From NCBI RefSeq assembly GCF_014251655.1, contig NZ_CP059225.1:480028-544027 (forward strand): a stretch of DNA of 64,000 nucleotides, written 5' to 3'. This stretch comes from Blattabacterium cuenoti. Its GTDB lineage: Bacteria > Bacteroidota > Bacteroidia > Flavobacteriales > Blattabacteriaceae. The notes under the pieces are model-generated. The model searched no databases, was not told the DNA's origin, and saw only the letters and a list, made by a program, of their open reading frames with translations. Positions 33,257 to 41,782 of the stretch are shown here, piece after piece. How positions within the stretch are numbered: the stretch's first letter is position 1; every line of letters starts with the position of its first letter. The position numbers were made by a program, and so were the translations under genes.

Positions 33257-36043
33257 ATGGACTATAATTTTCGTGAAATAGAAAAACGTTGGCAATTATA
33301 CTGGAAAAAAAATCAAACTTTTTATGTTAAAGAAGAAAATAAAAAACAAAAATATTATGTTTTAAACATGTTTCCTTATCCTTCTGGATCAGGGCTTCAT
33401 GTAGGACATTGTTTAGGTTATATTGCATCAGATATTTATACAAGGTATAAACGAACAAAAGGATATAATGTTATGAATCCTATAGGATTTGATTCTTTTG
33501 GTTTGCCTACAGAACAATATGCTATACAAACTGGAAAACATCCTAATGATACTACTATAGAAAATTCCAATAAGTATATAAAACAAATGAATAAAATAGG
33601 AATTTCTTTTGATTGGAGTAGAAAATTGAGTACTAGTGATCCTGATTATTATCATTGGACTCAATGGATGTTTATTCAAATTTTTAATTCTTGGTATGAT
33701 AAAAATAGTGAACAAGCTAAATCTATAAATATTTTGATTGAAGAATTTAATAAAAATGGAAATTATTGTATCAATGCAAGTTCTTCTTACCATGGTAAAT
33801 TTGACTCAGTAAAATGGAATCATTTAAATACTTTCGAAAAAGAATCTATTCTTTTAAATTATCGATTAGCTTTTTTATGTAAAAATATAGTTAACTGGTG
33901 TCCAGGATTAAATACAGTTTTAGCTAATGATGAAATAAAAAACGGAAAAAGTCAAAGGGGAGGGTTCCCCGTTTACAAAAAAAAAATGTTACAATGGCAC
34001 TTGAGGATTAGTGTATATGCAGAAAGGCTTTTAAAAGGATTAAAGTTTATTGATTGTTCTAAGTCTCTTAAAAAATCACAAATGAGTTGGATAGGTAAAT
34101 CATCAGGGGCTTCTCTTTTACTAGAAATAGCATATCCTATTCCTAAAATAAAAGAAATAGAATTATTTATTTCTTATCCAGAAATGATATTTGGAATGAC
34201 TTTTATTGTATTATCTACAAATCATCCATTTTCAGAAAAAATATCTATTTTCTTGTATAGAAAAAAAGTTTGTAGATATCTTTCAAAAAAAGAATCATCT
34301 ATATTGTCTGAAGACGTGAAAAATGTTTCTGGAGTTTTCACAGGTAATTATGTTTTTCATCCTTTTATTATAAAAAAACAAATTCCTATTTACATTAGTG
34401 ATTTTTTTTCCGTAGATGATAAAACTAAATCTAAAATAGGAATTCCTGGTCATGAAAAAAAAAGTAAAGAGTTTTCTGAAAAATTTGGATTAGAAATCAT
34501 AACTGTTTTAAACAATCATGAAATATGTATTAACTCTGATTTTTTAAATGGATTGAGTAGAAAACAAGCAAAAGAAAAAATAATAAAAATACTTAATAAT
34601 AAAAAAATAGGAGAAAAAAGAATTACGTATAAAATACGTGATGCTATTTTTTCTAGACAAAGATATTGGGGGGAACCTATTCCTATCTACTTTAAAGAAA
34701 AAGTTCCAAAAAATATTCCTATAGATAAATTACCTATTCTTCTTCCACAGATAGATAATTATCATCCAAAAAATGGAAAATCTCCATTAACTAGAGCAAA
34801 AAATTGGGCTTGGGATGAAAAAAACATGCAAATAGTTCCCAATAATTTGATTAATCATCAATTTATATTTCCAATAGAGACTAATACAATGCCAAGTTGG
34901 GCTGGATCCAGTTGGTATTTTCTGAGATATATGGACGTTCATAATCCTCAGTTTTTTCTTGATAAAAAGAAAGAAACTTATTGGAAAAATGTTAATTTAT
35001 ATATTGGAGGATCTGAACATAGTACAGGTCATTTAATTTATGCAAGATTTTGGCATAAATTTTTAAAAGATAGAGGATGGATTACTACTGAAGAGCCTTT
35101 TCAAAAAATATTGAATCAAGGAATGATCTTGAGTTATTCTTCCACTATATTAAAGGTGATAGGGAAAAAGGTCTTTGTATCTTATGGATTAAAAAATAAA
35201 AAAAATGTAAATTATTCATTTCAAGAAATGTATGTAGATCTTTGTTTCATAACAAATAATAATGAATTAGATATAGAAAAATTTAAACAGAATAATCCTG
35301 AATTCTTGAATTATACATTTATATTAGAATCAGGCATTTTTTTTTGTAATAGAAAACTGGAAAAAATGTCAAAATCCAAATATAATGTGATCAATCCTGA
35401 TAACATTTGTCAAGAATATGGTTCAGATGTATTTCGTCTTTATGAAATGTTTTTAGGTCCTATTACTCAATCAAAACCTTGGAATAATAATAATATTAAT
35501 GGAATAAAAAATTTTATAAATAGATTATGGCGTTTATTCCATAAAAATGGAAAATTTAAAGTAACTGAAACAATTCCAACATTTCAAGAATTGAAAATTT
35601 TACATTATACTATAAAAAAAATACAAGATAAAATGGAATCTTTTTCTTGGAATACATGTATAAGTACATTGATGATTATAGTGAATAAATTAACTATGTT
35701 GAAATGTAACAAAAAAAAAATATTAGAACCTATAGTTCAATTAATAGCTCCATTTTCTCCTCATATAGCTGAAGAATTATGGTATAAATTAGGGAAAAGA
35801 AAATCTATTATTTATTATTCTTTTCCTGTTTATGATTCGATATATATAAAAAATGAGGAAATTACATATCCGATCATGTTCAATGGAAAATTAAAATTTA
35901 CCAAAACATTTTGTTCTTCTACTCCAATAGAAAAAATAAAAAATAGGATTTTGAGTCATCCTAAAACAAAATTTTTTTTGAAAGAAAAAATGATCAAAAA
36001 ATTAATTATCATACCCAAAAAAATAATAAATATTTTATATTAA
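33257..36043 (+). CDS. leuS: Leucyl-tRNA synthetase with degenerate editing domain
   Basis: LeuRS charges tRNA-Leu. I start at the ATG at 33257 (MDYNFREIEKRW), the conserved N-terminus; an in-frame ATG at 33191 would add 22 unconserved residues. Numbering from 33257, HVGH at 48-51 is the HIGH signature and KMSKS is at 703-707. Length is 928 residues, with an insertion around 150-195 as in Bacteroidota enzymes. The CP1 editing domain lies at about 285-425 but its key motifs are gone: the threonine-rich TTRPDT is ISYPEM (305-310), and the G-TGA-MAVP-HDxRD region reads KTKSKIGIPGHEKKSKEF, losing the aspartate that binds the amino group of mischarged substrate. Synthesis motifs remain intact, so charging should work while post-transfer editing probably does not. 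Confidence 0.95.
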   Translation: MDYNFREIEKRWQLYWKKNQTFYVKEENKKQKYYVLNMFPYPSGSGLHVGHCLGYIASDIYTRYKRTKGYNVMNPIGFDSFGLPTEQYAIQTGKHPNDTTIENSNKYIKQMNKIGISFDWSRKLSTSDPDYYHWTQWMFIQIFNSWYDKNSEQAKSINILIEEFNKNGNYCINASSSYHGKFDSVKWNHLNTFEKESILLNYRLAFLCKNIVNWCPGLNTVLANDEIKNGKSQRGGFPVYKKKMLQWHLRISVYAERLLKGLKFIDCSKSLKKSQMSWIGKSSGASLLLEIAYPIPKIKEIELFISYPEMIFGMTFIVLSTNHPFSEKISIFLYRKKVCRYLSKKESSILSEDVKNVSGVFTGNYVFHPFIIKKQIPIYISDFFSVDDKTKSKIGIPGHEKKSKEFSEKFGLEIITVLNNHEICINSDFLNGLSRKQAKEKIIKILNNKKIGEKRITYKIRDAIFSRQRYWGEPIPIYFKEKVPKNIPIDKLPILLPQIDNYHPKNGKSPLTRAKNWAWDEKNMQIVPNNLINHQFIFPIETNTMPSWAGSSWYFLRYMDVHNPQFFLDKKKETYWKNVNLYIGGSEHSTGHLIYARFWHKFLKDRGWITTEEPFQKILNQGMILSYSSTILKVIGKKVFVSYGLKNKKNVNYSFQEMYVDLCFITNNNELDIEKFKQNNPEFLNYTFILESGIFFCNRKLEKMSKSKYNVINPDNICQEYGSDVFRLYEMFLGPITQSKPWNNNNINGIKNFINRLWRLFHKNGKFKVTETIPTFQELKILHYTIKKIQDKMESFSWNTCISTLMIIVNKLTMLKCNKKKILEPIVQLIAPFSPHIAEELWYKLGKRKSIIYYSFPVYDSIYIKNEEITYPIMFNGKLKFTKTFCSSTPIEKIKNRILSHPKTKFFLKEKMIKKLIIIPKKIINILY

Positions 36044-36087
36044 AAACCAAATGATCCTATTAAATTCTTTTATGTACATATAAAATG

Positions 36088-36095
36088 TAGATTTG
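36088..36095 (+). promoter_or_regulatory. Possible -7 promoter element for glutamate dehydrogenase
   Basis: TAGATTTG fits the Bacteroidota -7 consensus TANNTTTG and lies 49 bases before the start codon in the 101-base gap after leuS. The -33 region is T-rich without a clear TTTG, so support is partial. Confidence 0.35.
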
Positions 36096-36144
36096 TATTA
36101 TTCAATCAACATTCGTTTTAATTTTTTTCTAAAAGCAAAGAAAA

Positions 36145-37593
36145 ATGTGTAAATCCTTTTTTATGTACAAAAACAAACAAAGCAAAACTATTCCATGTAG
36201 TTTTTTTAATTGTATAGAAAAAAACTTCGATAAAGCTGCACGTTTTATTCCTATTGAAAAAGGACTTTTAGAACAGATAAAAGCTTGTAATTCTGTATAT
36301 CGTATGCACTTTCCTGTAAAAATAGGAAAAGAAATAAAAGTTATCGAAGCGTATAGAGTTCAACATTCTCATCACAAACTTCCTTGTAAAGGAGGAATTC
36401 GATATAGTATCAAAGTAAATCAGGATGAAATCATGACGTTGGCTGCTTTAATGACTTATAAATGTGCTATAGTTGATGTTCCTTTTGGAGGAGCTAAAGG
36501 TGGTATAAAAATAGATCCTCAAACTATATCAAAAGATAATATAGAAAAGATAACTCGACGTTATACTTCTGAATTAATTAGAAAAAATTTCATTGGACCA
36601 GGAATAGATGTTCCTGCTCCTGATTATGGAACTGGAGAAAGAGAAATGAGTTGGATTTTTGATACTTTTTCATCCATTTGTCCAGGAGATGTAAACGCAT
36701 TAGCTTGTGTTACAGGAAAACCTATTTCTCAAGGAGGAGTAAGAGGAAGAAAAGAAGCAACAGGATTAGGTGTTTTTTATGGAATTAGAGAATTATGTCG
36801 TATGAAAGAAGATATGTTATCTGTCGGTCTTGATGTTGGATTAGTTGGTAAAAAAATTATTATACAAGGATTAGGAAACGTAGGTTATCATGCTGCTACT
36901 TTTTTTCATGAAGCAGGAGCAATTATTGTCGCTTTAGCAGAAAGAGAAGGAGCTATTTACAATAAAAATGGATTAGATGTATCTCAAGTTATTTTTCATT
37001 TAAAAAATACTAGATCTATATTAAATTTTCCAGGAGCAAAAAATATTGATAATACAGAAAAAGCTTTAGAATTAGAATGTGATATATTAATTCCAGCAGC
37101 ATTAGAGAATGTTATACATAAAAATAATGTTAATCAAATTAAAGCAAAAATTATAGGAGAAGCGGCTAATGGACCTATAACTCCGGAAGCTGATGAAATA
37201 TTAGAGAAAAAAGGAGTAATTATAATTCCAGATATTTATTTAAACGCTGGAGGAGTCACTGTTTCTTATTTTGAATGGTTGAAGAATTTAAGTCATGTTC
37301 GTTATGGAAGAATCGAAAAAAGATTTAGTGAAAATATGAATGCAGAATTATTGCAGGTTATTGAAAATACTTGTAGAAAAAAAATTTCAATAGAGGAAAA
37401 AAAAATTATATTAAAAGGAGCTAGAGAAATAGATTTAGTTCGTAGTGGATTAGAAGATACAATGATTAGTGGATTTCATAAAATCCGTGATTTAAAAAAA
37501 TCATCAAAAATAAAAAATATGCGAACTGCTGCATTTGTGCTCGCTATAAATAAAATTATAGAATCTTATGAAAAATCAGGAATTTTTCCATAA
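36145..37593 (+). CDS. gdhA: Glutamate dehydrogenase (Glu/Leu/Phe/Val dehydrogenase family)
   Basis: The enzyme interconverts 2-oxoglutarate plus ammonia and glutamate. Substrate-site segments are LPCKGGIRYS, DVPFGGAKGGIKIDP with the catalytic lysine, and APDYGTGEREMSWIFDTF. The C-terminal Rossmann domain carries IIQGLGNVGYHAA, and GEAANGPITPEAD is also diagnostic. At 482 residues it is the hexameric type. An alternative ATG is at 36163. Cofactor use (NAD or NADP) cannot be read with certainty. In Blattabacterium, ammonia released from host waste by urease is held to be assimilated here; the urease genes are not in this window. It heads a plus-strand run ending at rpoN. Confidence 0.93.
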   Translation: MCKSFFMYKNKQSKTIPCSFFNCIEKNFDKAARFIPIEKGLLEQIKACNSVYRMHFPVKIGKEIKVIEAYRVQHSHHKLPCKGGIRYSIKVNQDEIMTLAALMTYKCAIVDVPFGGAKGGIKIDPQTISKDNIEKITRRYTSELIRKNFIGPGIDVPAPDYGTGEREMSWIFDTFSSICPGDVNALACVTGKPISQGGVRGRKEATGLGVFYGIRELCRMKEDMLSVGLDVGLVGKKIIIQGLGNVGYHAATFFHEAGAIIVALAEREGAIYNKNGLDVSQVIFHLKNTRSILNFPGAKNIDNTEKALELECDILIPAALENVIHKNNVNQIKAKIIGEAANGPITPEADEILEKKGVIIIPDIYLNAGGVTVSYFEWLKNLSHVRYGRIEKRFSENMNAELLQVIENTCRKKISIEEKKIILKGAREIDLVRSGLEDTMISGFHKIRDLKKSSKIKNMRTAAFVLAINKIIESYEKSGIFP

Positions 37594-37631
37594 TAAAAAT
37601 GCTTAACAATTTTTGAAAAAATATCTTTTTC

Positions 37632-38351
37632 ATGAAGTACAAAAGATCATTATTGAAATTAAGTGGAGAAGCTCTTATGGGGAAAAACGAATTTGGACTT
37701 CATTCTTCTACTAGTCTTAAACAATATGCTGAAGAAGTAAAAAATGTAGTAGATATGGGTGCTCAAGTGGCTATAGTTATTGGAGGAGGAAATATATTCA
37801 GAGGTTTTTCTAAAATCAAAGAAAAAACTATAAATCGTATAGAAGGAGATTATATGGGAATGCTTGCTACCGTTATTAACGGAATCGCTTTTCAAGCTTA
37901 CTTGGAAAATATAGGAATATGTGCTTACATCCAAACAGCTATTAGAATGGATGAAATAGCAGAACCTTTTGAAAAAGATAGAGCCATTCATCATCTAGAA
38001 AAAGGAAGAGTGGTTATATTTGTAGCAGGATTAGGAAATCCTTATTTTACCACAGATACTGCCGCTGTTTTACGAGCTATAGAAATAAAAGCTGATGTTT
38101 TATTAAAAGGAACTAGAGTTGATGGAATTTATACCACAGATCCAGAAAAAAATAAATATGCAAAAAAACTAAAAGATATATCTTTTGATATGGTATATCA
38201 AATGGGAATTAAAGTCATGGATCAAACTGCTTTTATATTAGGAAATGAAAATGATTTACCAATTATTATTTTTGATATAAACAGAAAAGGAAATTTTAAA
38301 AAAGTTATTTCAGGAGAAGAAATAGGAACTCTAGTTTATAAAAAGAAATAA
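37632..38351 (+). CDS. pyrH: UMP kinase
   Basis: PyrH phosphorylates UMP to UDP in pyrimidine nucleotide synthesis and belongs to the amino-acid kinase fold, unlike eukaryotic UMP/CMP kinases. Motifs: KLSGEALMG at the N-terminus, VIGGGNIFRG, RMDEIAEPF and GTRVDGIYTTDPEKNKYA. At 239 residues it is full length. It is followed four bases later by frr, the usual bacterial pyrH-frr pair, and preceded by glutamate dehydrogenase 38 bases upstream. Confidence 0.96.
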   Translation: MKYKRSLLKLSGEALMGKNEFGLHSSTSLKQYAEEVKNVVDMGAQVAIVIGGGNIFRGFSKIKEKTINRIEGDYMGMLATVINGIAFQAYLENIGICAYIQTAIRMDEIAEPFEKDRAIHHLEKGRVVIFVAGLGNPYFTTDTAAVLRAIEIKADVLLKGTRVDGIYTTDPEKNKYAKKLKDISFDMVYQMGIKVMDQTAFILGNENDLPIIIFDINRKGNFKKVISGEEIGTLVYKKK

Positions 38352-38355
38352 AATT

Positions 38356-38910
38356 ATGGATAATTTAAACAATATTTTTTATTCTTGTAAAAAAGATATG
38401 GAAACAATTTTTATACAATTAAAAGAGAAAATTCATCCTATTCGATTAGGGAGTAAATCAGTAGCTTATTCTTTGAGCAAAATAAAAATAAAATGTTACA
38501 AAGCTTTTTTTCCACTTGAGGAGGTATCGAATATCACTATCGTAGATAATATGAATCTTATTATTCGACCTTGGGATCCATCTATTCTATCACATATAGA
38601 TAAAGCTATTATAGATGCTAATCTAGGATTTTTTCCTACTAATAAAGGAGAATCTATCCATATACGTCTTCCTATTATGACAGAAGAAGGAAGAAAAAAT
38701 TTAATGAAAAAAATTAAATTACAAACAGAACATGCAAAAATTTTAGTGAGAAATGTACGAAAAAAAAATAACCAATTTATAAGAAAATTAAAAATATCTG
38801 AGGATTTTTACAAAACAGTAGAAAACCGTATACAAAAAATAACGAGTGAATATATAAAAAAAATAGAAGATTATCTTCTTGATAAGGAAAAAGAAATAAT
38901 AAAAATATAG
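38356..38910 (+). CDS. frr: Ribosome recycling factor
   Basis: RRF, with EF-G, splits the ribosome after termination. The three-helix-bundle domain is interrupted by the small beta domain. Recognisable parts are LKEKIHPIRLGSKS, the NMNLIIRPWDPS segment of domain II, and ANLGFFPTNKGESIHIRLP. The C-terminal helix holds many lysines. At 184 residues it is full length. It lies between pyrH and asnS, with spacings of four and two bases, so these genes are surely co-transcribed. Confidence 0.95.
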   Translation: MDNLNNIFYSCKKDMETIFIQLKEKIHPIRLGSKSVAYSLSKIKIKCYKAFFPLEEVSNITIVDNMNLIIRPWDPSILSHIDKAIIDANLGFFPTNKGESIHIRLPIMTEEGRKNLMKKIKLQTEHAKILVRNVRKKNNQFIRKLKISEDFYKTVENRIQKITSEYIKKIEDYLLDKEKEIIKI

Positions 38911-38912
38911 AA

Positions 38913-40304
38913 ATGGTAAAAAAATGTTCAATTAAAGAATTATTAGATAATGGAAATTTTTTTATAAATAAAAAAGTATTGGTTGAAGGTTGGATTCGTT
39001 CTTTTCGTTATTCTATTTTTATTTCTTTAAATGATGGATCCACAATTAAAAATTTACAAATTATTTTATCCAGAACATTGGAAAAGAAAATAATAAAAAA
39101 AATAACAATTGGAAGTTCCATTCAAGTTTTAGGAATTATAACAAAAAGTATTGGAAAAAAACAAAATATAGAATTACAATCTTTAGATATAAAGATATAT
39201 GGATATACGGATCCATGTATTATACATAAATCTATTCTTCAACCTAAAAAACATAGTTTAGAAAAACTTCGTGAACAATCTCATTTACGTTTTAAAACCA
39301 ACATTTTCGGTTGTATCATGCGAATCCGTCATCATTTAGCTTTTGGTATACATAAATATTTTCACGAACATGGGTTTTTTTATCTTCATACACCAATTAT
39401 TACTACTTTAAATTGCGAAGGTACAGGAGAAATGTTTCAAGTAACTACCTTAAAAAAAGGTACAAAAGATTTTTTTAAAAGAAAAACTTATTTAAGTGTT
39501 TCTGGACAATTAGAAGCAGAAACCGCTGCTTTAGGATTAGGTAAAGTGTATACTTTTGGACCTGTATTTCGCGCAGAAAATTCTAATACTTCACGACATT
39601 TATCTGAATTTTGGATGATAGAACCAGAAATTTCTTTCTATCATTTAGAAGAAAATATAAATTTAGCTGAAGATTTTTTAAAAGTTATTGTCAAATATAT
39701 CCTTGATAATAGTATTGAAGATTTATCATTTTTAAATGAATATTTAAAAAGGTGGAGTAAAAAAAAAACCAATTCACTTATGGAAAGATTAGAAATTGTA
39801 TTGAAATATCCGTTTCAGAGAATCAGTTATACAGAAGCTATAAAAATTCTTAATCAAGAAGAAAAAAAACAAAATATAAAATTTTTTCATTCTATTATAT
39901 GGGGGATGGATTTACAATCGGAACATGAACAATATTTAGTAAACAAATATTTTAAAATACCTGTCGTTATATTTGATTATCCTTCTTGTATTAAAGCATT
40001 TTATATGCGAATAAATAATGATGGAAAAACTGTTAAAGCTATGGATATTTTATTTCCAGAAATAGGAGAAGTTATTGGTGGTTCTCAAAGAGAAGAACGT
40101 TATGAAATGTTATTACAACGAATAAAAGACACAAATACAGATAAAAACAAACTTTGGTGGTATTTAGATACACGTCTTTTTGGTTCTGTTCCTCATAGTG
40201 GATTTGGTTTAGGATTTGATCGTTTAGTTCAATTTGTTACAGGAATGAGCAATATTAGAGACGTTATTCCATATCCCAGGACTCCAGATAATGCAAAATT
40301 TTAA
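38913..40304 (+). CDS. asnS: Asparaginyl-tRNA synthetase
   Basis: A class IIb synthetase that charges tRNA-Asn directly. The N-terminal OB-fold anticodon-binding domain (about 15-110) begins VLVEGWIRSFR. Catalytic motif 2 is FRAENSNTSRHLSEFWMIEPE in two abutting parts, and motif 3 is GFGLGFDRLV near the C-terminus. The segment FLEEEGFFYLHTPI-like HEHGFFYLHTPIIT belongs to motif 1. At 463 residues it is full length. Its presence means asparagine need not be made on tRNA through GatCAB. It follows frr by two bases and precedes rpoN by eight. Confidence 0.95.
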   Translation: MVKKCSIKELLDNGNFFINKKVLVEGWIRSFRYSIFISLNDGSTIKNLQIILSRTLEKKIIKKITIGSSIQVLGIITKSIGKKQNIELQSLDIKIYGYTDPCIIHKSILQPKKHSLEKLREQSHLRFKTNIFGCIMRIRHHLAFGIHKYFHEHGFFYLHTPIITTLNCEGTGEMFQVTTLKKGTKDFFKRKTYLSVSGQLEAETAALGLGKVYTFGPVFRAENSNTSRHLSEFWMIEPEISFYHLEENINLAEDFLKVIVKYILDNSIEDLSFLNEYLKRWSKKKTNSLMERLEIVLKYPFQRISYTEAIKILNQEEKKQNIKFFHSIIWGMDLQSEHEQYLVNKYFKIPVVIFDYPSCIKAFYMRINNDGKTVKAMDILFPEIGEVIGGSQREERYEMLLQRIKDTNTDKNKLWWYLDTRLFGSVPHSGFGLGFDRLVQFVTGMSNIRDVIPYPRTPDNAKF

Positions 40305-40312
40305 AATAACTT

Positions 40313-41782
40313 ATGTTAAAACAACAGCTATTACAAAAAGAACAACATAAACTTTCTCCACAACAAATTAAACTAATGAAATTAGTTCAACTATCTACTT
40401 TAGATTTTGAACAAAGGGTAAAACAAGAATTGGAAGAAAATCCAGCTTTAGAGTTAAAAGAAGAAGCTTCTGATTTAGAAAAAGAAGAAATATCAGAAGA
40501 AAATAATAATGATTTTGATCTTATAGAAAACAAAAATGAATCTATTGATCTATCTGAGATAGATGAATATTTAAGTGATGATGAAATAGAGGATTTTAAA
40601 AGTTATGCACAATATCAACAAAATTGTGGGGAAAAAGAAAGATATATTACTCCTATTGTTTCTGTAAATTCATTTCAAGATTATTTAAAAAGTCAATTGC
40701 ATACTTTTCGTTTAAATAAAGAAGATTTGTTGATAGCAGATTTTATTATAGGGAACATAGATGATGACGGTTACATAAGAAGAAAAATATCATCTATGGT
40801 AGATGACATTTTATTAATACTTGGAATATCAGTAACTGCGGAAAAAGTAGAATATTTACTTACAAATTACATACAAAAATTAGACCCTGTAGGCTTAGGA
40901 TCCAGGAATTTACAAGAATGTTTACTTATTCAATTAGAAAAAAATAAAATCAACCAAGATATTTTTTTAGCAAAAAAAATTATACAAGATAATTTTGAGT
41001 ACTTTGTAAAAAAAAACTACAAGAAGTTACAAAAAAAATTAGAAATAAACAAAAAAAAATTAAAAAAAGCTATTTTTCAAATAGAAAAATTAAATCCTAA
41101 ACCAGGAAAAATTTATTCTGAAAATGTTAAAAATTTAGATCATATTATTCCAGATTTTACTATTCGTATAGTAGATGAAAAATTAGAACTTTCTTTAAAT
41201 CAAAGAAATACTCCTGAGTTAAAAGTTTCCTCTCTATATTTAGATATGTTAAAATCTTATAAATCTTCCAAAGAAAAAAATAATGAAAATACTATTGTTT
41301 TTTTGAAACAAAAAATAGATTCTGCAAAATGGTTTGTAGATGCAATAAAAAAACGTAAGAATACGTTAATGTTAACAATGGATACTATTATGAATTATCA
41401 AAAAGAATATTTTTTAACTGGAGATCCAGTTAAAATAAAACCCATGATTTTAAAAAATATTTCCCAAAAAATTGGAGTAGGGATTTCAACCGTTTCCCGT
41501 GTAGCTAATAGTAAATATGTCAATACTCCATATGGAACTTTTTTGATCAAAAGTTTTTTTTCAGAAAAAATGATAAATAAAGAAGGAAAAGAAATTTCTT
41601 CTATTGAAATAAAAAAACTTTTAGGAGAATCCATTGCTAGAGAAAATAAAAAAAAACCTTTTACGGACGAAAAGCTATCTAAAATTTTAGAGAAAAAAGG
41701 CTATCTAGTAGCTAGAAGAACGATAGCTAAATATCGAGATCAAATGCATATTCCTGTTGCAAGAATGCGTAAGCATTTATAA
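40313..41782 (+). CDS. rpoN: RNA polymerase sigma-54 factor
   Basis: Sigma-54 directs RNA polymerase to -24/-12 promoters and needs an AAA+ activator to open them. The glutamine-rich activator-interacting region LSPQQIKLMKLVQLSTLDFEQR is at about 15-36 with QELEENPALE just after. An acidic stretch (50-95) separates it from the core-binding domain. The DNA-binding HTH includes VGISTVSRVANSKYV, and the RpoN box ARRTIAKYR lies at 467-475. At 489 residues it is complete. No activator gene is in the window. Its end overlaps the convergent aldehyde dehydrogenase by six bases. It is unusual for a strongly reduced symbiont genome. Confidence 0.95.
   Translation: MLKQQLLQKEQHKLSPQQIKLMKLVQLSTLDFEQRVKQELEENPALELKEEASDLEKEEISEENNNDFDLIENKNESIDLSEIDEYLSDDEIEDFKSYAQYQQNCGEKERYITPIVSVNSFQDYLKSQLHTFRLNKEDLLIADFIIGNIDDDGYIRRKISSMVDDILLILGISVTAEKVEYLLTNYIQKLDPVGLGSRNLQECLLIQLEKNKINQDIFLAKKIIQDNFEYFVKKNYKKLQKKLEINKKKLKKAIFQIEKLNPKPGKIYSENVKNLDHIIPDFTIRIVDEKLELSLNQRNTPELKVSSLYLDMLKSYKSSKEKNNENTIVFLKQKIDSAKWFVDAIKKRKNTLMLTMDTIMNYQKEYFLTGDPVKIKPMILKNISQKIGVGISTVSRVANSKYVNTPYGTFLIKSFFSEKMINKEGKEISSIEIKKLLGESIARENKKKPFTDEKLSKILEKKGYLVARRTIAKYRDQMHIPVARMRKHL

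Noticed and set aside
33428-33793. 121-codon open frame on the minus strand inside leuS
   Set aside because: It is antisense to the conserved catalytic domain of LeuRS and resembles no family I recognise.
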